A stretch of 64,000 bases of DNA, from the NCBI GenBank assembly GCA_944381555.1, contig CALWLL010000022.1:1-64000 (forward strand), read 5' to 3'. A model generated the notes under the pieces. The model did no database searches and was not told the DNA's origin. It was given only the letters and a program-made list of their open reading frames with translations. Below are positions 62,570-64,000 of the stretch, piece after piece. Each line of letters opens with the position of its first letter. The first letter of the stretch is position 1. Source of the DNA: an uncultured Agathobacter sp. (GTDB lineage Bacteria > Bacillota > Clostridia > Lachnospirales > Lachnospiraceae). A program made the translations under genes and the position numbers.

Positions 62570-63046
62570 TTAGCTTATTTCATAAATTACATCTTCCAGC
62601 GAAATAACAGGGCAGTCAGCATATTGAGACATCTCTCTCTCTATCTCACCAAAATAATGTATTGCCGTTACTACTATTACATCAACAGGCTCCATCTGTT
62701 CATCCGGCGAATATATATCAATATCTGCCAGCAATTTCTCTTTATCTTTGTCAATCGCATACTTTACTTCTATTTCGGAATCCTTAAGTTCCGCATAAAG
62801 CCTTTCTCCCAATTCCTTCATTCCGTAAATTGCAACCGTTTTATAATTATTCCTTTTAAAATACTGCTCCAAGGATTTCCCCTGTTGTTTTACTTCTAAC
62901 CATGTTACCAGAATATTATAAAACTCGGACATCTTTATAAGACTCTCCTGTTTCGCCTTTAACTCTTTCTGGTTAATATAATTAACTGCGGCTCCGCCTG
63001 CCAGCGCGCCGGTTATGGTAGTTAATACCGGAATTATTTTCTTCAT
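62570..63046 (-). CDS. Membrane-tethered stand-alone Rossmann module
   Basis: A 158-residue protein from 63046, with GGAG 6 bases upstream. A short N-terminal hydrophobic segment (IIPVLTTITGALAGGAAV) is followed by a charged helix and then the same module seen fused to enzymes around it: KTVAIYGMKELGERLYAELK, VKYAIDKDKEKLLADIDIYS, VDVIVVTAIHYFGEIEREMS. There is no catalytic domain. The third Gly of the motif is conserved while the second is replaced by Lys or Glu. A scaffold or anchor role is plausible. Confidence 0.75.
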   Translation of the reverse strand: MKKIIPVLTTITGALAGGAAVNYINQKELKAKQESLIKMSEFYNILVTWLEVKQQGKSLEQYFKRNNYKTVAIYGMKELGERLYAELKDSEIEVKYAIDKDKEKLLADIDIYSPDEQMEPVDVIVVTAIHYFGEIEREMSQYADCPVISLEDVIYEIS

Positions 63047-63083
63047 CTTAATCTCCATTTCTGCGCCGCATTCTGCATATGAA

Positions 63084-63142
63084 GCTTTGAGCCAGACAGC
63101 GCACAGACTCAAAGCGCCGTGTGAAAGATTTATTTTTCACAC
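63084..63142 (-). other. Two hairpins between the pyruvyltransferase-like gene and the tethered module gene
   Basis: GCTTTGAG/CTCAAAGC (63084-63115) and GTGTGAAA/TTTCACAC (63119-63142) each make an 8-bp perfect stem. Neither has a T-run. They may slow or process the operon transcript. Confidence 0.5.
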
Positions 63143-64000
63143 TACATCCTCTCGATCATACTTTTTGTTTTGCTTACTATGTTCTTCTTTTGTTTTTCTA
63201 ATATTTCTTCATTGCATTTCCAGAATGAACCGGATTCGTAAACAGCCTCAACTGCATCAAACACTTGCGCTCTGCCATCTACCCCTTTGAATTGAACCGG
63301 AACTGCGTATTGCAAGGCAGGAATTGTTGCGTGAACCAAGTCTGTGTATACACAATCCGCATTCGCATAAAGAGTAAGATAATCATATGGAGAGTCTGAC
63401 AGGAAAAAATTTTGTTTCATATTTTTCATGTTTTCTCTGAAGCTATATGGGAAATGAAATGGTCTTACAATCTTTTTCGGCCAATCCCCATTTCCAAAGA
63501 TATCCGGTTCTTTTGAACGGTTATATGCCACAATATCATATTCACCTGCCGTATCTAATTTGGGATAATATGTATCTTTAATCCAAAATGCGCAGTCAAT
63601 TGCCTGCATACAATTACATACCGACTCATAGTTTTTATATGTTGCCGCATCTCTGGTTGTTATCAACACAGGATTTAGCTTATCTAACACCTTTTTAACT
63701 TTTTCGCACTCTGTATCGTCATACTTCTCTCCGCCTAAACCCAGAAAAATCAATTTTGCTCCCCGCTTAACAAATTTATGCAGCATTTTATAGGTAATCC
63801 AGTCCGTATCGGCAAATCCTTCTGTTGCGAGCATTCCCGCCAGCACCACATAATCTCCTGTAAAGTCTTCACTCATATCATAACAGTTTAAAAGAACTTC
63901 TTCTGCTGCGTTATTGAATTTAGAATACATAAAATTCATATGACTGAAATTAACTACTTTTTTATCCGGGAAGATTTGCTTTAATAGCTCCATTGCCCCA
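63142..64000 (-). CDS. Polysaccharide pyruvyl transferase-like protein (5' end outside window)
   Basis: At least 283 residues are visible (from an ATG at 63993), and the frame is open to the window edge, so the true start is probably beyond it. Blocks match the PS_pyruv_trans family: DYVVLAGMLATEGFADTDWI, KLIFLGLGGEKYDD, LITTRDAATYKNYES, and the late ANADCVYTDLVHATIPALQY, where the family's D-R-x-H/S-x-I-x-A pattern reads DLVHATIPA. It would add a ketal pyruvate to a sugar, or act as a related glycosyltransferase. No extra module is seen. Confidence 0.7.
   Translation of the reverse strand, partial: GAMELLKQIFPDKKVVNFSHMNFMYSKFNNAAEEVLLNCYDMSEDFTGDYVVLAGMLATEGFADTDWITYKMLHKFVKRGAKLIFLGLGGEKYDDTECEKVKKVLDKLNPVLITTRDAATYKNYESVCNCMQAIDCAFWIKDTYYPKLDTAGEYDIVAYNRSKEPDIFGNGDWPKKIVRPFHFPYSFRENMKNMKQNFFLSDSPYDYLTLYANADCVYTDLVHATIPALQYAVPVQFKGVDGRAQVFDAVEAVYESGSFWKCNEEILEKQKKNIVSKTKSMIERM

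Noticed and set aside
1..64000. tRNA, rRNA, insertion sequences, prophage or integrase genes
   Set aside because: None seen on either strand; pseudogenes here arise from small indels and deletions, not visible insertions.

Overview
The window looks like a chromosome segment of an anaerobic, spore-forming Clostridia, most likely a Lachnospiraceae. Supporting signs are moderately low GC, strong AGGAGG-type ribosome sites, dipicolinate synthase genes (dpaA/dpaB), BspA-like and Big_2 surface proteins, a class B sortase, and a degenerate clostridial subtilase. I saw no rRNA, tRNA, CRISPR array, IS element or prophage.

Layout. 1-3.05 kb: a frameshifted secreted S8 peptidase (cut by the window edge) and a leucine-rich-repeat wall protein, whose genes share a duplicated 5' leader. 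3.3-8.9 kb: uvrB-uvrA-NUDIX DNA repair operon behind a promoter with a perfect LexA-type box. 9-14 kb: amidohydrolase, DUF2935 protein, secA and a TSCPD protein. 14-19.2 kb: an AsnB homologue without its glutaminase nucleophile, then lysC-dpaA-dpaB and a tiny Cys-rich protein. 19.3-19.7 kb: no gene, but a promoter and terminator delimit a candidate structured RNA of about 375 nt. 19.8-25.2 kb: an AraC-type regulator, a PHP phosphatase and an SF2 helicase carrying two transmembrane segments. 25.3-38.3 kb: TrkA/TrkH potassium uptake, a zinc-ribbon membrane protein with a TPM-domain partner, a DUF2974 hydrolase, an aldose epimerase, carB, a beheaded chemoreceptor and a DegV protein. 38.4-44.4 kb: a Big_2 surface protein, a sortase B with an SH3 domain and a 7-residue repeat tail, and a divergent membrane-anchored trypsin-like protease. 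44.4-48.7 kb: small hypothetical, CmpB-family membrane protein, and an intact MarR regulator with two palindromic operators next to an ABC exporter pair ruined by deletions and frameshifts.

48.7-64 kb is a minus-strand surface-polysaccharide locus running off the right edge. It holds an SDR epimerase, two tandem IspD/TarI-type cytidylyltransferases, a GT32 and four GT2 glycosyltransferases, a WcbI-type enzyme, two methyltransferases, UDP-GlcNAc 2-epimerase and a pyruvyltransferase-like protein. Its striking feature is that nine of its thirteen proteins carry the same kind of small Rossmann module (G-x-G-x-x-G near its start, similar to the PglD N-terminal domain), fused N- or C-terminally to unrelated catalytic domains, and in one case tethered to a membrane helix. 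I consider this the best candidate for an undescribed system: a shared docking or ligand-sensing module across one polymer-assembly pathway.

All assignments come from reading sequence motifs; no database search was run.
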